Shown piece after piece: positions 16,107 to 23,761 of a stretch of 64,000 bases of DNA (the stretch's first letter is position 1; every line of letters starts with the position of its first letter). Position numbers and translations under genes: made by a program. Source of the DNA: Deferribacter abyssi. Lineage in GTDB: Bacteria > Chrysiogenota > Deferribacteres > Deferribacterales > Deferribacteraceae. Under the pieces are notes generated by a model. It searched no databases and was not told where the DNA came from. It was given only the letters and a program-made list of their open reading frames with translations. The DNA lies in assembly GCF_049472655.1 (NCBI RefSeq), contig NZ_JAQNCS010000004.1:94492-158491 (forward strand). Reading direction: 5' to 3'.

Positions 16107-16766
16107 ATGAATTTTAATTTTCTTTTTTTATCTATAATTTTTTACACATTTACCATTGCTTTTAAAATTAACTTTTTTATCATTGATATTTTACCAATTT
16201 TTATATTAGCTTTTTTGAATATCAGGAAAATAAAACTTTTTAAATTTTTAATTTATCTTATGAAGCTAAACATATTCATTTTTTTTCTTATGATAACTGT
16301 ATACATTTTCCATCGTGACACTAGTTTTATTAAATTAATATTCATAAGAGTGAATTTAATAACCATCTTCAATCTATTTATAATCCTCTCTCACCAAAAA
16401 CATGAGATTTTTTGCTCTATGGTTCATTTAAAAATCCCATGGAAACTTAAAGCATTATTGATATTTTCTTTCAAATACATTGACATATTTTCTTCAGAAA
16501 AAGACAAGTTATTAGAAACGTTAAAAATAAGAAATTTTAAAGCAAAAACAAACTTATTAACATATAAAACAATGGCATCAATTATAGGAGCATTGATTCA
16601 CAGAGCATTTCTTAAAGCTCAAACATTGCAAGATGCACTTATTATAAAAAATTTTAACGGTAAGTTTTACTCTCTTTCAAAATCTTCCACCAACTTAAGT
16701 GATTATCTTTTACTCATTGCAACATTTACAATATTCATTTATAATATATTTGGTTATAAAATATGA
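16107..16766 (+). CDS. CbiQ/NikQ-type ECF transmembrane subunit
   Basis: This 219-residue, very hydrophobic protein has five or six membrane spans. Between them lies a cytoplasmic region with LLETLKIRNFKA and, later, RAFLKAQTLQDALIIKNFNG. These correspond to the two coupling helices of ECF-T proteins that dock on the ATPases; the usual A-R-G motif is degenerate here. It is encoded directly before the ATPase and overlaps its start by four bases. It links CbiM and NikL to ATP hydrolysis. Confidence 0.75.
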   Translation: MNFNFLFLSIIFYTFTIAFKINFFIIDILPIFILAFLNIRKIKLFKFLIYLMKLNIFIFFLMITVYIFHRDTSFIKLIFIRVNLITIFNLFIILSHQKHEIFCSMVHLKIPWKLKALLIFSFKYIDIFSSEKDKLLETLKIRNFKAKTNLLTYKTMASIIGALIHRAFLKAQTLQDALIIKNFNGKFYSLSKSSTNLSDYLLLIATFTIFIYNIFGYKI

Positions 16767-17422
16767 GTTGCTCTCTTCAGTTAAAAAACATATCTTACAC
16801 GACAGAAGATAAAACACTTATTTTTAAAGATGTAAACCTCCATATTAAACATAGAGATAAAATAGCTATTGTTGGACCAAACGGAGCAGGTAAAACAACC
16901 CTTTTAAAAATAATTAGTGGACTTAAAAAACCAAAAACAGGTGAAATCTATATTTTTGATAACAAAATTAAAAATGATGAGGATTTTGACGATGTACGCA
17001 AAAAGATAGGATTTCTTTTTCAAAACTCTGATGACCAATTTATTTTCCCTATAGTGAAAGATGATATTGCCTTTGGTCTTTTTAACCTAGGTTTTCATAA
17101 AGAGGAAGTAGAAAAAAAAGTCGAATACATTATGTACAAACTAGAAATAAGTCATCTCGCTGACAAATCCACTTTTAAACTATCAGGTGGGGAAAAAAAA
17201 TTAGTTGCTCTTGCTGGTATACTTGTGTGTGAACCAGAAATTTTACTTTTAGATGAACCAACAACAGCACTTGATGAGAATGCCATAAATAAAATTTGTA
17301 ATATATTAAAATCATTAGATAAAACATTACTTATCGTTTCTCATAATCTAGAATTTGTTAAAGAAGTTACTTATTCACAATATGTTTTAAAAAAAGAAGG
17401 GCTATACAGTTTAAAAGTGTAA
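16763..17422 (+). CDS. CbiO/NikO-type ECF transporter ATPase
   Basis: This 219-residue ABC ATPase has Walker A GPNGAGKTTLLK (near residue 38), the Q-loop FLFQNSDDQ, signature LSGGEKKLVALAG, Walker B ILLLDEPTTALD and the switch His in VSHNLEF. It powers nickel or cobalt import with the three membrane components upstream. It is shorter than many CbiO proteins (about 275 residues), lacking most of the C-terminal extension. It is the last gene of the operon; about 200 bases without a clear terminator separate it from the convergent coaE. Confidence 0.92.
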   Translation: MSCSLQLKNISYTTEDKTLIFKDVNLHIKHRDKIAIVGPNGAGKTTLLKIISGLKKPKTGEIYIFDNKIKNDEDFDDVRKKIGFLFQNSDDQFIFPIVKDDIAFGLFNLGFHKEEVEKKVEYIMYKLEISHLADKSTFKLSGGEKKLVALAGILVCEPEILLLDEPTTALDENAINKICNILKSLDKTLLIVSHNLEFVKEVTYSQYVLKKEGLYSLKV

Positions 17423-17625
17423 ATTTATTTTATTAAAAAGTAAAATTTTAATTATTATATAATAAAAATGCTTAGAAGTAATACTTCATGATACGCAAGT
17501 AATTATTTCTCAAAACTCAAAACACATCTTCATACGAAAATCAAACAACAAGTAGTAAAATAATCTGTTTACTATAAATGTGTTTTGCATAAAACAAAAT
17601 TGTAAATCAAAATACTCTTACCCTT

Positions 17626-18291
17626 TTACTTAGTAACAAATTTATAAACAATATTTCTTTCAAGTTTCTTCAGCTGTTTCTTTGTATACAGATGCATTTT
17701 TAAGACATTGTATACCCTATTCACTTCTGATTTAAGATGTTTTAAATCCTTTGAATTATCAATAATAAAATTAGCATAAACAACTTTTTCTTCGTATGGC
17801 ATCTGAGATGCAATAATCTTTTCGGCTAGTCTCACATCTATACCATCCCTTTTTAATAGCCTTTCTAACTGACTTCTTTTATCAACATAAACTAAAATAA
17901 TCCCATCAAATCTATTAAAACTATTTTTTTCAATAATCAATGCGGCTTGAGTTAAAATTATAGCCTGCGAATCTCTCCCTTTTATTTCTGATATCAGTTT
18001 TTTTTCGTAGTCCCTAATTGCAGGATGTACAATTTGCTCCAATTTAATCCTTTTTGAATCATCATTAAAAACAATTTCTTTTAACTTTCTTCTATCAATC
18101 TCACCATTTTCATCAAGTATTTTTTCACTAAAAACATTTAAAATATTAAAATACGTACTTTCTCCTTTTTTCATTACAATCCTACTTATTACATCTGCAT
18201 CAATAGTATAACACCCTAAAGACTCAAACATTTTTGCCACTGTTGATTTGCCTGAAGCTATATTACCAGTAAGACCTAAGTACAAACTCAT
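17626..18291 (-). CDS. coaE: Dephospho-CoA kinase
   Basis: CoaE phosphorylates the ribose 3'-OH of dephospho-CoA, the last step of CoA synthesis. The P-loop is GLTGNIASGKSTVAK at the N-terminus and the substrate motif DADVISR follows. The lid region has RLLKRDG, and IDNS near the C-terminus fits the family. At 221 residues it is of normal length, with a basic tail (KKQLKKLERN). Its start overlaps the stop of the cysteine-cluster gene by four bases, in a leftward operon that begins at the phosphoribosyltransferase gene. Confidence 0.95.
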   Translation of the reverse strand: MSLYLGLTGNIASGKSTVAKMFESLGCYTIDADVISRIVMKKGESTYFNILNVFSEKILDENGEIDRRKLKEIVFNDDSKRIKLEQIVHPAIRDYEKKLISEIKGRDSQAIILTQAALIIEKNSFNRFDGIILVYVDKRSQLERLLKRDGIDVRLAEKIIASQMPYEEKVVYANFIIDNSKDLKHLKSEVNRVYNVLKMHLYTKKQLKKLERNIVYKFVTK

Positions 18292-18536
18292 TCCACACCA
18301 TAAATTTTTTTCATCACTTTTATTTTATCTTCAAAAGACAAACTAGAAATGAGTACACATATTTCATCTGGCTGGAAATCTCTACAAACAGCAGGTCGAT
18401 TTTTATAATTTTTACACTTACCATCTTTTGAAAGGTGCTTACAAGATGAAAGCGACGGCTTTTTCAATGTGGAAATATCAAAAAAGTAACAACAAATCCC
18501 ACACTGCAAACAGTCAATATTATTCTTTACTGACAT
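18288..18536 (-). CDS. YkgJ-family cysteine-cluster protein
   Basis: This small protein (82 residues) has CLQCGICC at the start, then C-x7-C and a C-x-D-F motif (AVCRDFQPDE), typical of the UPF0153/YkgJ family. That family is thought to bind Zn or an Fe-S cluster through about eight cysteines. Its function is unknown. It overlaps the upstream FAA-hydrolase gene by 17 bases and coaE by four, so it is expressed with both. Confidence 0.85.
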   Translation of the reverse strand: MSVKNNIDCLQCGICCYFFDISTLKKPSLSSCKHLSKDGKCKNYKNRPAVCRDFQPDEICVLISSLSFEDKIKVMKKIYGVE

Positions 18537-19281
18537 AATTTCTTAGTTTACCAATACCTTCTACTTCAACCTCAACCACATCTCCTGGCTTAAGCTCACC
18601 CACACCTTCAGGTGTCCCAGTAGCTATTACATCCCCAGGATATAGTGTCATAACTTTAGATATAAAAGAAATTAAGTATGGAACTTTAAAAATCATATCT
18701 TTTGTATTTCCATTTTGCCTTAACTCACCGTTTACATAGCTTTTAACAAATAAACTATCGAAATTTCCAAATTCTGTCTCTATAAAAGGACCTAAAGGGG
18801 CAAAGGTATCAAACGATTTTCCTCTTGTGAACTTATTTTCTTTTTTCTGAATATCTCTTGCTGTTACATCATTAAAGCAAGTATAACCCAAAATATAATC
18901 AAGAGCTTCCTCTTCACTCACATCTTTACATCTTTTTTTAATAACAACGGCTAATTCAGCCTCATAATCTACTCGTTTTGATTGATCAGGATATATTATA
19001 ATTCCTTCATGATAATTGAGAGCAGAATTTGGCTTTAGGAATATAAGAGGTTCTTCTGGCACATCATTTCCCAATTCTTTTGCATGATCAACATAATTCC
19101 TACCAATACATACAATTTTTGATGGAATTACTGGGGGTAAAAAGTGTATCTCATCATACTCATAAACTTCATCAATAACTGCAAAACTATCAAAAAAAGA
19201 ACCTAAAACGCGTCTGACTTTCCCATCAATATAAACACCTTTTTTCTCTACATCTCCAGTCTTAAATCTAAGTAATTTCAC
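18520..19281 (-). CDS. Fumarylacetoacetate hydrolase-family protein
   Basis: The 253-residue protein has the FAH fold: CIGRNYVDHAKELG near residue 58, then DYEAELAVVI with the metal-binding Glu, then GRSFDT-like GKSFDTFAPLGPF, and TGTPEGVG at the C-terminus. Members cleave carbon-carbon bonds or decarboxylate beta-diketo acids (for example oxaloacetate tautomerase or acylpyruvase). The substrate cannot be chosen from sequence. The start is GTG at 19281, with GGGAGG six bases before it. No aromatic-degradation genes are nearby, so a general acylpyruvase or oxaloacetate role is likelier. Confidence 0.85.
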   Translation of the reverse strand: MKLLRFKTGDVEKKGVYIDGKVRRVLGSFFDSFAVIDEVYEYDEIHFLPPVIPSKIVCIGRNYVDHAKELGNDVPEEPLIFLKPNSALNYHEGIIIYPDQSKRVDYEAELAVVIKKRCKDVSEEEALDYILGYTCFNDVTARDIQKKENKFTRGKSFDTFAPLGPFIETEFGNFDSLFVKSYVNGELRQNGNTKDMIFKVPYLISFISKVMTLYPGDVIATGTPEGVGELKPGDVVEVEVEGIGKLRNYVSKE

Positions 19282-19293
19282 TGTTTCCTCCCT

Positions 19294-19941
19294 TCATTCT
19301 TTAAATCCTTTATCCCCTCTCAAAGGTACAAAAATACAATTAAAATATATTTCTTTGTCAATTTTATTTTTTAATTTTTTATATTTTACAAGTTGTTGTG
19401 TATGCATTGGTCCTTCAGGCACTACAATACATCCATCATCATTTAATTGATTAAACAACTCTAAAGGCACTTTTTCCACAGCAGCTGTAATTATAATTTT
19501 ATCAAAAGGAGCAAACTCTTTCAATCCAAAGCCACCATCTCCACAAACTACTTTCACATTATCTATCCCTGCTTTTTTTAAGTTATCTTTTGCAAACTTA
19601 GCAAGTTCTGGTATTAATTCAATAGAGTAAATGAATTTACATAATTTTGAAGCAATTGCAGCCTGATAACCTGAACCACTTCCAATTTCTAATAAAATAT
19701 CATTTTTGCAAAGATTAAGTAGCTCAGTCATTTTAGCTACAATATATGGTTGAGAAATAGTTTGTCCATAACCTATAGGTAAAGGCGAATCATCATAAGC
19801 ATTATATCTATATTTTTCAATAACAAAGAGTTCTCTTGGTACCTGCAAAAAAGCTTCAATAACATTCTCATCCCTTATATCTCTGCCAGCCAACTGCATT
19901 TCAACCATTTTTTGACGTAACTTTATAAAATCGACTGTCAC
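19294..19941 (-). CDS. pcm: Protein-L-isoaspartate O-methyltransferase
   Basis: This 215-residue SAM-dependent enzyme methylates isoaspartyl residues to start repair of aged proteins. Family motifs are DDSPLPIGYGQTISQPYIVA, the SAM motif I LLEIGSGSGYQAA, and KIIITAA followed by the C-terminal LRG (VPLRGDKG). It starts with GTG overlapping the upstream stop codon by four bases. It is one of a tightly packed leftward group. Confidence 0.95.
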   Translation of the reverse strand: MTVDFIKLRQKMVEMQLAGRDIRDENVIEAFLQVPRELFVIEKYRYNAYDDSPLPIGYGQTISQPYIVAKMTELLNLCKNDILLEIGSGSGYQAAIASKLCKFIYSIELIPELAKFAKDNLKKAGIDNVKVVCGDGGFGLKEFAPFDKIIITAAVEKVPLELFNQLNDDGCIVVPEGPMHTQQLVKYKKLKNKIDKEIYFNCIFVPLRGDKGFKE

Positions 19942-21101
19942 GTTAAAAACCTTTTCAGCCCCTCAAATTGTGATATTACTCTTTCTCTAATTTTATCAAT
20001 ATCTTCATTAATTAAAATTTTACCATTTTCCATCACTTTTCTTGTTATCATTTTCATTTTTTCTCCGCAATTACAAAACAGTACAGCCTCTTTTTCTATT
20101 GAGTAGGTTTGACATAAACACTTGTCACATTGATATACGTACTTAAAACCGGACATTTTACCTTTCTTACTTAATGGTTTACCATCGATTTCAACAATAT
20201 CCATAGAATAATCCATAACTTTAGCATTCGAAATGCTCGTTCCAACTCCAAAACCATCTATCACAGATTTCAAATCTTTAATACTTTCTTCATCCAATCC
20301 ACCACTTGCAAATATTTTCACATGATTAAATCCTCTAATATCCAACTCCCACCTTATTTCTTCTGCAATTTTCTTTAAATTACCTCTTCTTGAACTTGGT
20401 GTATCCAAACGTATCCCATATAGCCTGTCTCTCAAATATTCAGCCACCCTTATTGCCTCAAATCTCTCATCGCCAAATGTATCTACAAGAGCTATTCTTT
20501 TAACATTCTGATCAATATAAGCATCAAAAAGCTTCATGGTTTCTAAACCATCTCCCACCTGTATAATCAAAGCATGAGGAACTGTCCCTGACGCCTCTTT
20601 ACCTATAAGTTTTTCTGCAAATACAACTGAAAACCCATCACAGCCACCAATATATGCATATTTATCTACCATACCAGAAATAGCTGGATGAACCCTTCTA
20701 GCACCAAAACTCAAAACAATCTTATCCTCTGCAGCAATCTTACACATTGCTGCTTTTGTTGTAATACCTGATGAATGACAGATAAATCCTAATATAGCAG
20801 TCTCATAAATTCCAAAATTAAGATAATTCCCCACAATTGTCATAACAGGAATATTTTCAAAAAAAACATTCCCTTCAGGAATAGCATATACGTCCACTGG
20901 TTTATCTTCTAACAATTTTAACACATTATAAAGTCCTGTAAACAAGCCAAAAGGATACCCTTTTGGCATCCCTTTTTGTGCCACTTCCATTGTAATTTTC
21001 TTATTAATGTTACATTTTTTTAAAATCTCTTCTGTTCTCAAAAAATATACATCGGTGGTAAGCCCTTTTAAAATATCATCCACTGTTGGTATATCAAACA
21101 T
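19938..21101 (-). CDS. Nicotinate phosphoribosyltransferase-like enzyme with zinc ribbon
   Basis: This enzyme joins nicotinate to PRPP in NAD salvage. The start ATG at 21101 was chosen because AAGGAG lies seven bases upstream; longer frames lack such a site. The family core is visible as FGARRVHPA and GFSVVFAEKL, with GTVPHAL, LVDTFGDERF and IRLDTPSSRRG for phosphate and ribose binding. The C-terminus adds a four-cysteine zinc ribbon, CDKC...CNCG, as in the archaeal-type NAPRTase subfamily. At 387 residues it is close to that shorter subfamily and not the PncB form. A quinolinate phosphoribosyltransferase role is less likely given these motifs. Confidence 0.85.
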   Translation of the reverse strand: MFDIPTVDDILKGLTTDVYFLRTEEILKKCNINKKITMEVAQKGMPKGYPFGLFTGLYNVLKLLEDKPVDVYAIPEGNVFFENIPVMTIVGNYLNFGIYETAILGFICHSSGITTKAAMCKIAAEDKIVLSFGARRVHPAISGMVDKYAYIGGCDGFSVVFAEKLIGKEASGTVPHALIIQVGDGLETMKLFDAYIDQNVKRIALVDTFGDERFEAIRVAEYLRDRLYGIRLDTPSSRRGNLKKIAEEIRWELDIRGFNHVKIFASGGLDEESIKDLKSVIDGFGVGTSISNAKVMDYSMDIVEIDGKPLSKKGKMSGFKYVYQCDKCLCQTYSIEKEAVLFCNCGEKMKMITRKVMENGKILINEDIDKIRERVISQFEGLKRFLT

Positions 21102-21164
21102 ATCCCTACTCCTTTTCAAATAATTATATACTAAAATTGAAATTTGTGAATTATAAAATATGGT

Positions 21165-21189
21165 AGTTATCACTAAAAAAGTGGCAACT
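21165..21189. repeat. 25-base hairpin element, copy 1
   Basis: AGTT-AT-CACT-5 bases-AGTG-GC-AACT folds as two 4-bp stems around a 2x2 internal loop. A second copy with the same stems, the same GC and the same spacing is at 61092-61116. It lies between two divergent genes. Confidence 0.5.
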
Positions 21190-21199
21190 AAAAATTTTG

Positions 21200-21227
21200 T
21201 TGAATTTTACTGATTTTTTAATATTTT
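21200..21227 (+). promoter_or_regulatory. Possible promoter of the glycosyltransferase gene
   Basis: TTGAAT (21200-21205) and TATTTT (21222-21227) are 16 bases apart, about 30 bases before the start codon. Both are partial matches in AT-rich DNA. Confidence 0.35.
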
Positions 21228-21257
21228 ACTTAAAGCACCATGTTGGGAGGATGATAA

Positions 21258-22397
21258 ATGAGAATAGGATTTATATCTTCCTACCCTCCTATAGAATGTG
21301 GAATAGCTACCTACACAAAGTACCTAACCGACTCTTTAAAAAAGTTACATACCGATATTTATATCATATCCCATTATGGAGCAAGCGGTAAAAATGTGTT
21401 TCCAACCTTTGACTACAATGATCCAGATTTTGCAACCAAAACCTACTCCATGATGGTAAGATTCACTCCTGACATCGTACATATTCAACACGAATTTGCT
21501 TTATATAGTGGTCAATTTGGTATAAATGTAATTCCGCTAATTTTAAATTTTAGATTATCAGAAATCCCAATTATTACAACAATGCATACAGTTTATTCAG
21601 ATATGCCAAAAGAACACAAAATAATTACAGAAGCTATATTATATAGTTCTGACAAAGTTATTGTCCATGAAAAATATCAACAAAAAACCTTAGAACAGCT
21701 TTTTAATATAGATCTAACCAAAAAGGTTGTTGTCATACCTCATGGAGCAAGAGATATTAATACTGTTGCTAATGCTAAAAAAGAATTGCAGCTTCCAGAA
21801 AATAAAATAGCACTATTACAAATAGGATATTTTCGACCATCAAAAAATTTCGAAACAACAATTGAGATATTCAATAATCTAGCTTCCAAAAACAAAAATA
21901 TTATCTTGATAATTGCTGGGAAAATTCGTGGTATAGAACATAAAAACTATAGAGATAGACTTTTTAATCTCATAGAACAATCACCTTTTAAGGATAGAAT
22001 TTATCTCATTAGAGGTCAGCTCTCTCAAAAAGCTTTTGATACTGTATTATCAGCATCTGATATAGTAATACTGCCTTACAAAATAAACTCTCAAAGTGGA
22101 ATACTTGCACACTGTTTAGCCTTTGGAAAGCCTGTTATCACAAGTAAAACACCTTCAATGGTTCAAACAATAGAAAAGTCAAAATCAGGTTTTACTTGTA
22201 ATAGTATTGAAGAATACCTTGAAAAAACTTCTATATTAATAAGTAATGAACAAATAAGAAGAGATATGGCAAAAAACGCAAAACAGTATGTAAAAAATTA
22301 TATCTCATGGGATATTATAGCAAAACTCCATTTAGAACTTTATGAATCGCTTACCAGCATACCTACTCACCATCCTCATATCATTACACTTGATTAG
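21258..22397 (+). CDS. Glycosyltransferase, GT4 family
   Basis: This 379-residue GT-B enzyme begins IGFISSYPPIECGIATYTKY, where the PP-x-CGIA-Y segment is typical of GT4. The C-terminal nucleotide-sugar domain has QIGYFRPSKNFETTIEIF and DIVILPYKINSQSGILA, the latter corresponding to the E-x7-E region with weak conservation. The start ATG has GGGAGG eight bases upstream. The GH130 gene follows at once, with its ribosome site overlapping this stop codon. The sugar donor and acceptor are unknown. Retaining transfer of mannose or glucose onto a soluble acceptor or surface glycan is plausible from the neighbour, which is inference. Confidence 0.85.
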   Translation: MRIGFISSYPPIECGIATYTKYLTDSLKKLHTDIYIISHYGASGKNVFPTFDYNDPDFATKTYSMMVRFTPDIVHIQHEFALYSGQFGINVIPLILNFRLSEIPIITTMHTVYSDMPKEHKIITEAILYSSDKVIVHEKYQQKTLEQLFNIDLTKKVVVIPHGARDINTVANAKKELQLPENKIALLQIGYFRPSKNFETTIEIFNNLASKNKNIILIIAGKIRGIEHKNYRDRLFNLIEQSPFKDRIYLIRGQLSQKAFDTVLSASDIVILPYKINSQSGILAHCLAFGKPVITSKTPSMVQTIEKSKSGFTCNSIEEYLEKTSILISNEQIRRDMAKNAKQYVKNYISWDIIAKLHLELYESLTSIPTHHPHIITLD

Positions 22398-22407
22398 GAG
22401 GTATATC

Positions 22408-23343
22408 ATGGGTAAATTTGACATTTTCAAAAGATATGAAAATAACCCCATAATCACAAGGGATCACATTCCTTACAGATGTAATACTGTGTTTAATGCT
22501 GCAGCATGTGAATTTAACGGCAAAATTGTTTTATTGCTCAGAGTAGAAGATGTGAGCGGTCATAGCCATCTTACTTTAGCCTACTCCGATGATGGATACA
22601 ATTTTAAAATAGAAAAAAAACCATGGATAATGCCAAGCAATGAAGAACCTTACGCTATATATGAAAAATATGGAGTTGAAGACCCTAGAATAACAAAAAT
22701 TGGAGATACTTATTATATTACTTATGTTGCCTTTGGTCCTTATGGCCCTCGCATCGGCCTAGGTTTTACCAAGGATTTTACAACTTTTACAAGAATTGGA
22801 TTTAGTTCTGAAACAGATAACAAAGATGGAGTACTATTTCCTGAGAAAATAAATGGGAAATATTATCTTATAGATAGACCTGGTGGAATGGCTGGCACTG
22901 GAGGATCTTTATGGATTACAGAATCTTTCGACTTAATCCACTGGGGAAATGCCAAAGTTTTACTTTCACCTGAACCAGGTTGGGGAAACTATAAACTAGG
23001 TGCTTCAACTCCTCCAATTAAAACCGATGAAGGATGGCTCTTACTTTACCATGGTGTAAGAAAAACCGCAGGAGGAAATCTTTATAGGGTTGGAGCAATC
23101 CTTTTAGATTTAGAAAAACCTTGGAAGGTTATTAGGTATACTCCCCATTTTATTTTTGCTCCGAGAGAACTATATGAAAGAATTGGAGATGTACCAAACG
23201 TTGTTTTTCCATGTGGTTGGATAGTAAAAAACAATAAGGTATTGATTTATTATGGTGCAGCCGACACGTATATATGCGTTGCAGAAACAAAACTGCAAAT
23301 GATACTAGAAAATTGTACAGCTATTCCAAGGGACTGTTACTAA
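22408..23343 (+). CDS. Glycoside hydrolase family 130 protein (mannoside phosphorylase-like)
   Basis: The start ATG at 22408 follows AGGAGG at 22396-22401; longer frames would lie inside the upstream gene. The 311-residue five-bladed propeller shows GH130 marks: RYENNPIITRDHIPYRC at the start, LLRVEDVSGHS near residue 45, GVEDPRITKIGDTYY near residue 90 and WLLLYHGVRK near residue 210. GH130 enzymes break beta-mannosides with phosphate or water, with an Asp in or near the EDPR segment as general acid. It is coupled to the GT4 gene, so both may act on the same mannose-containing glycan. Whether it is a phosphorylase or a hydrolase cannot be decided here. Confidence 0.88.
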   Translation: MGKFDIFKRYENNPIITRDHIPYRCNTVFNAAACEFNGKIVLLLRVEDVSGHSHLTLAYSDDGYNFKIEKKPWIMPSNEEPYAIYEKYGVEDPRITKIGDTYYITYVAFGPYGPRIGLGFTKDFTTFTRIGFSSETDNKDGVLFPEKINGKYYLIDRPGGMAGTGGSLWITESFDLIHWGNAKVLLSPEPGWGNYKLGASTPPIKTDEGWLLLYHGVRKTAGGNLYRVGAILLDLEKPWKVIRYTPHFIFAPRELYERIGDVPNVVFPCGWIVKNNKVLIYYGAADTYICVAETKLQMILENCTAIPRDCY

Positions 23344-23510
23344 TGTATAAAAAAACTAAAGCAGAAATATTAAGAAAAAAATATCTATATAAGGAACTTA
23401 TACTGAAAAGGAAAATAAAAAATATTTCAATAGAAAATGCAAAAAAACTCGTTGGTGTTGATACTGCTTATCATCTTTATCGAAACCAAGACACAAAAAA
23501 AAGCCCTTAA
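23343..23510 (+). pseudogene. Probable endonuclease V N-terminal remnant
   Basis: A 55-codon frame starts at the ATG that overlaps the GH130 stop (TAATG) and ends inside the terminator at 23501. Its sequence has a K-rich helix, KKYLYKELILKRKI, followed by AKKLVGVDTAY. This looks like the N-terminal helix and first catalytic strand (x-GVD-x-A/S-Y) of endonuclease V, which normally continues for about 170 more residues. Nothing of the rest is present before rpsU. It is either a decayed stump or a short unrelated coding sequence. The match is from pattern alone. Confidence 0.45.
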
Positions 23511-23522
23511 AAAGGGCTTTTT
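23501..23522. terminator. Bidirectional intrinsic terminator
   Basis: The stem AAGCCCTT/AAGGGCTT with an AAA loop is flanked by A-runs on the left and T-runs on the right. It works for the GH130 transcript in one direction and for the lon-rpsU transcript in the other. Confidence 0.9.
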
Positions 23523-23741
23523 CTAATAATACTTATATTTTTCTTTGAGCTTTCTGATTAACTTTTGTTGCTTTCTTCTTGCTTTAAGAAGCTTCTTTCT
23601 TCTTACTTCAGTTGGTTTTTCATAATAAGTATGACGCTTAATCTCACGAATAAGCCCTTCTCTCTCAACCTTCTTTTTAAGAAGCTTCAATGCTGAATCG
23701 ATATTATCACCATCAACTTTAACAATTGCGTTAACAGCCAA
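23523..23741 (-). CDS. rpsU: 30S ribosomal protein S21
   Basis: This 72-residue basic protein has AIVKVDGDNIDSALKLLKKK at the start and RRKKLLKARRKQQKLIRK toward the end, matching S21. S21 sits near the anti-Shine-Dalgarno region of 16S rRNA and affects initiation. The start codon is TTG at 23741, read with AAGGGGTGA upstream, and gives MAVNAIV. It follows lon by 20 bases on the same strand, and its stop adjoins the terminator. Confidence 0.97.
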   Translation of the reverse strand: MAVNAIVKVDGDNIDSALKLLKKKVEREGLIREIKRHTYYEKPTEVRRKKLLKARRKQQKLIRKLKEKYKYY

Positions 23742-23761
23742 CTAAATCACCCCTTTTCTTT

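Noticed and set aside
17423..17625. Spacer between the convergent cbiO-type gene and coaE, checked for a terminator
   Set aside because: Only a 5-bp stem (GAAGT/ACTTC) and T-runs are present; too weak to call.
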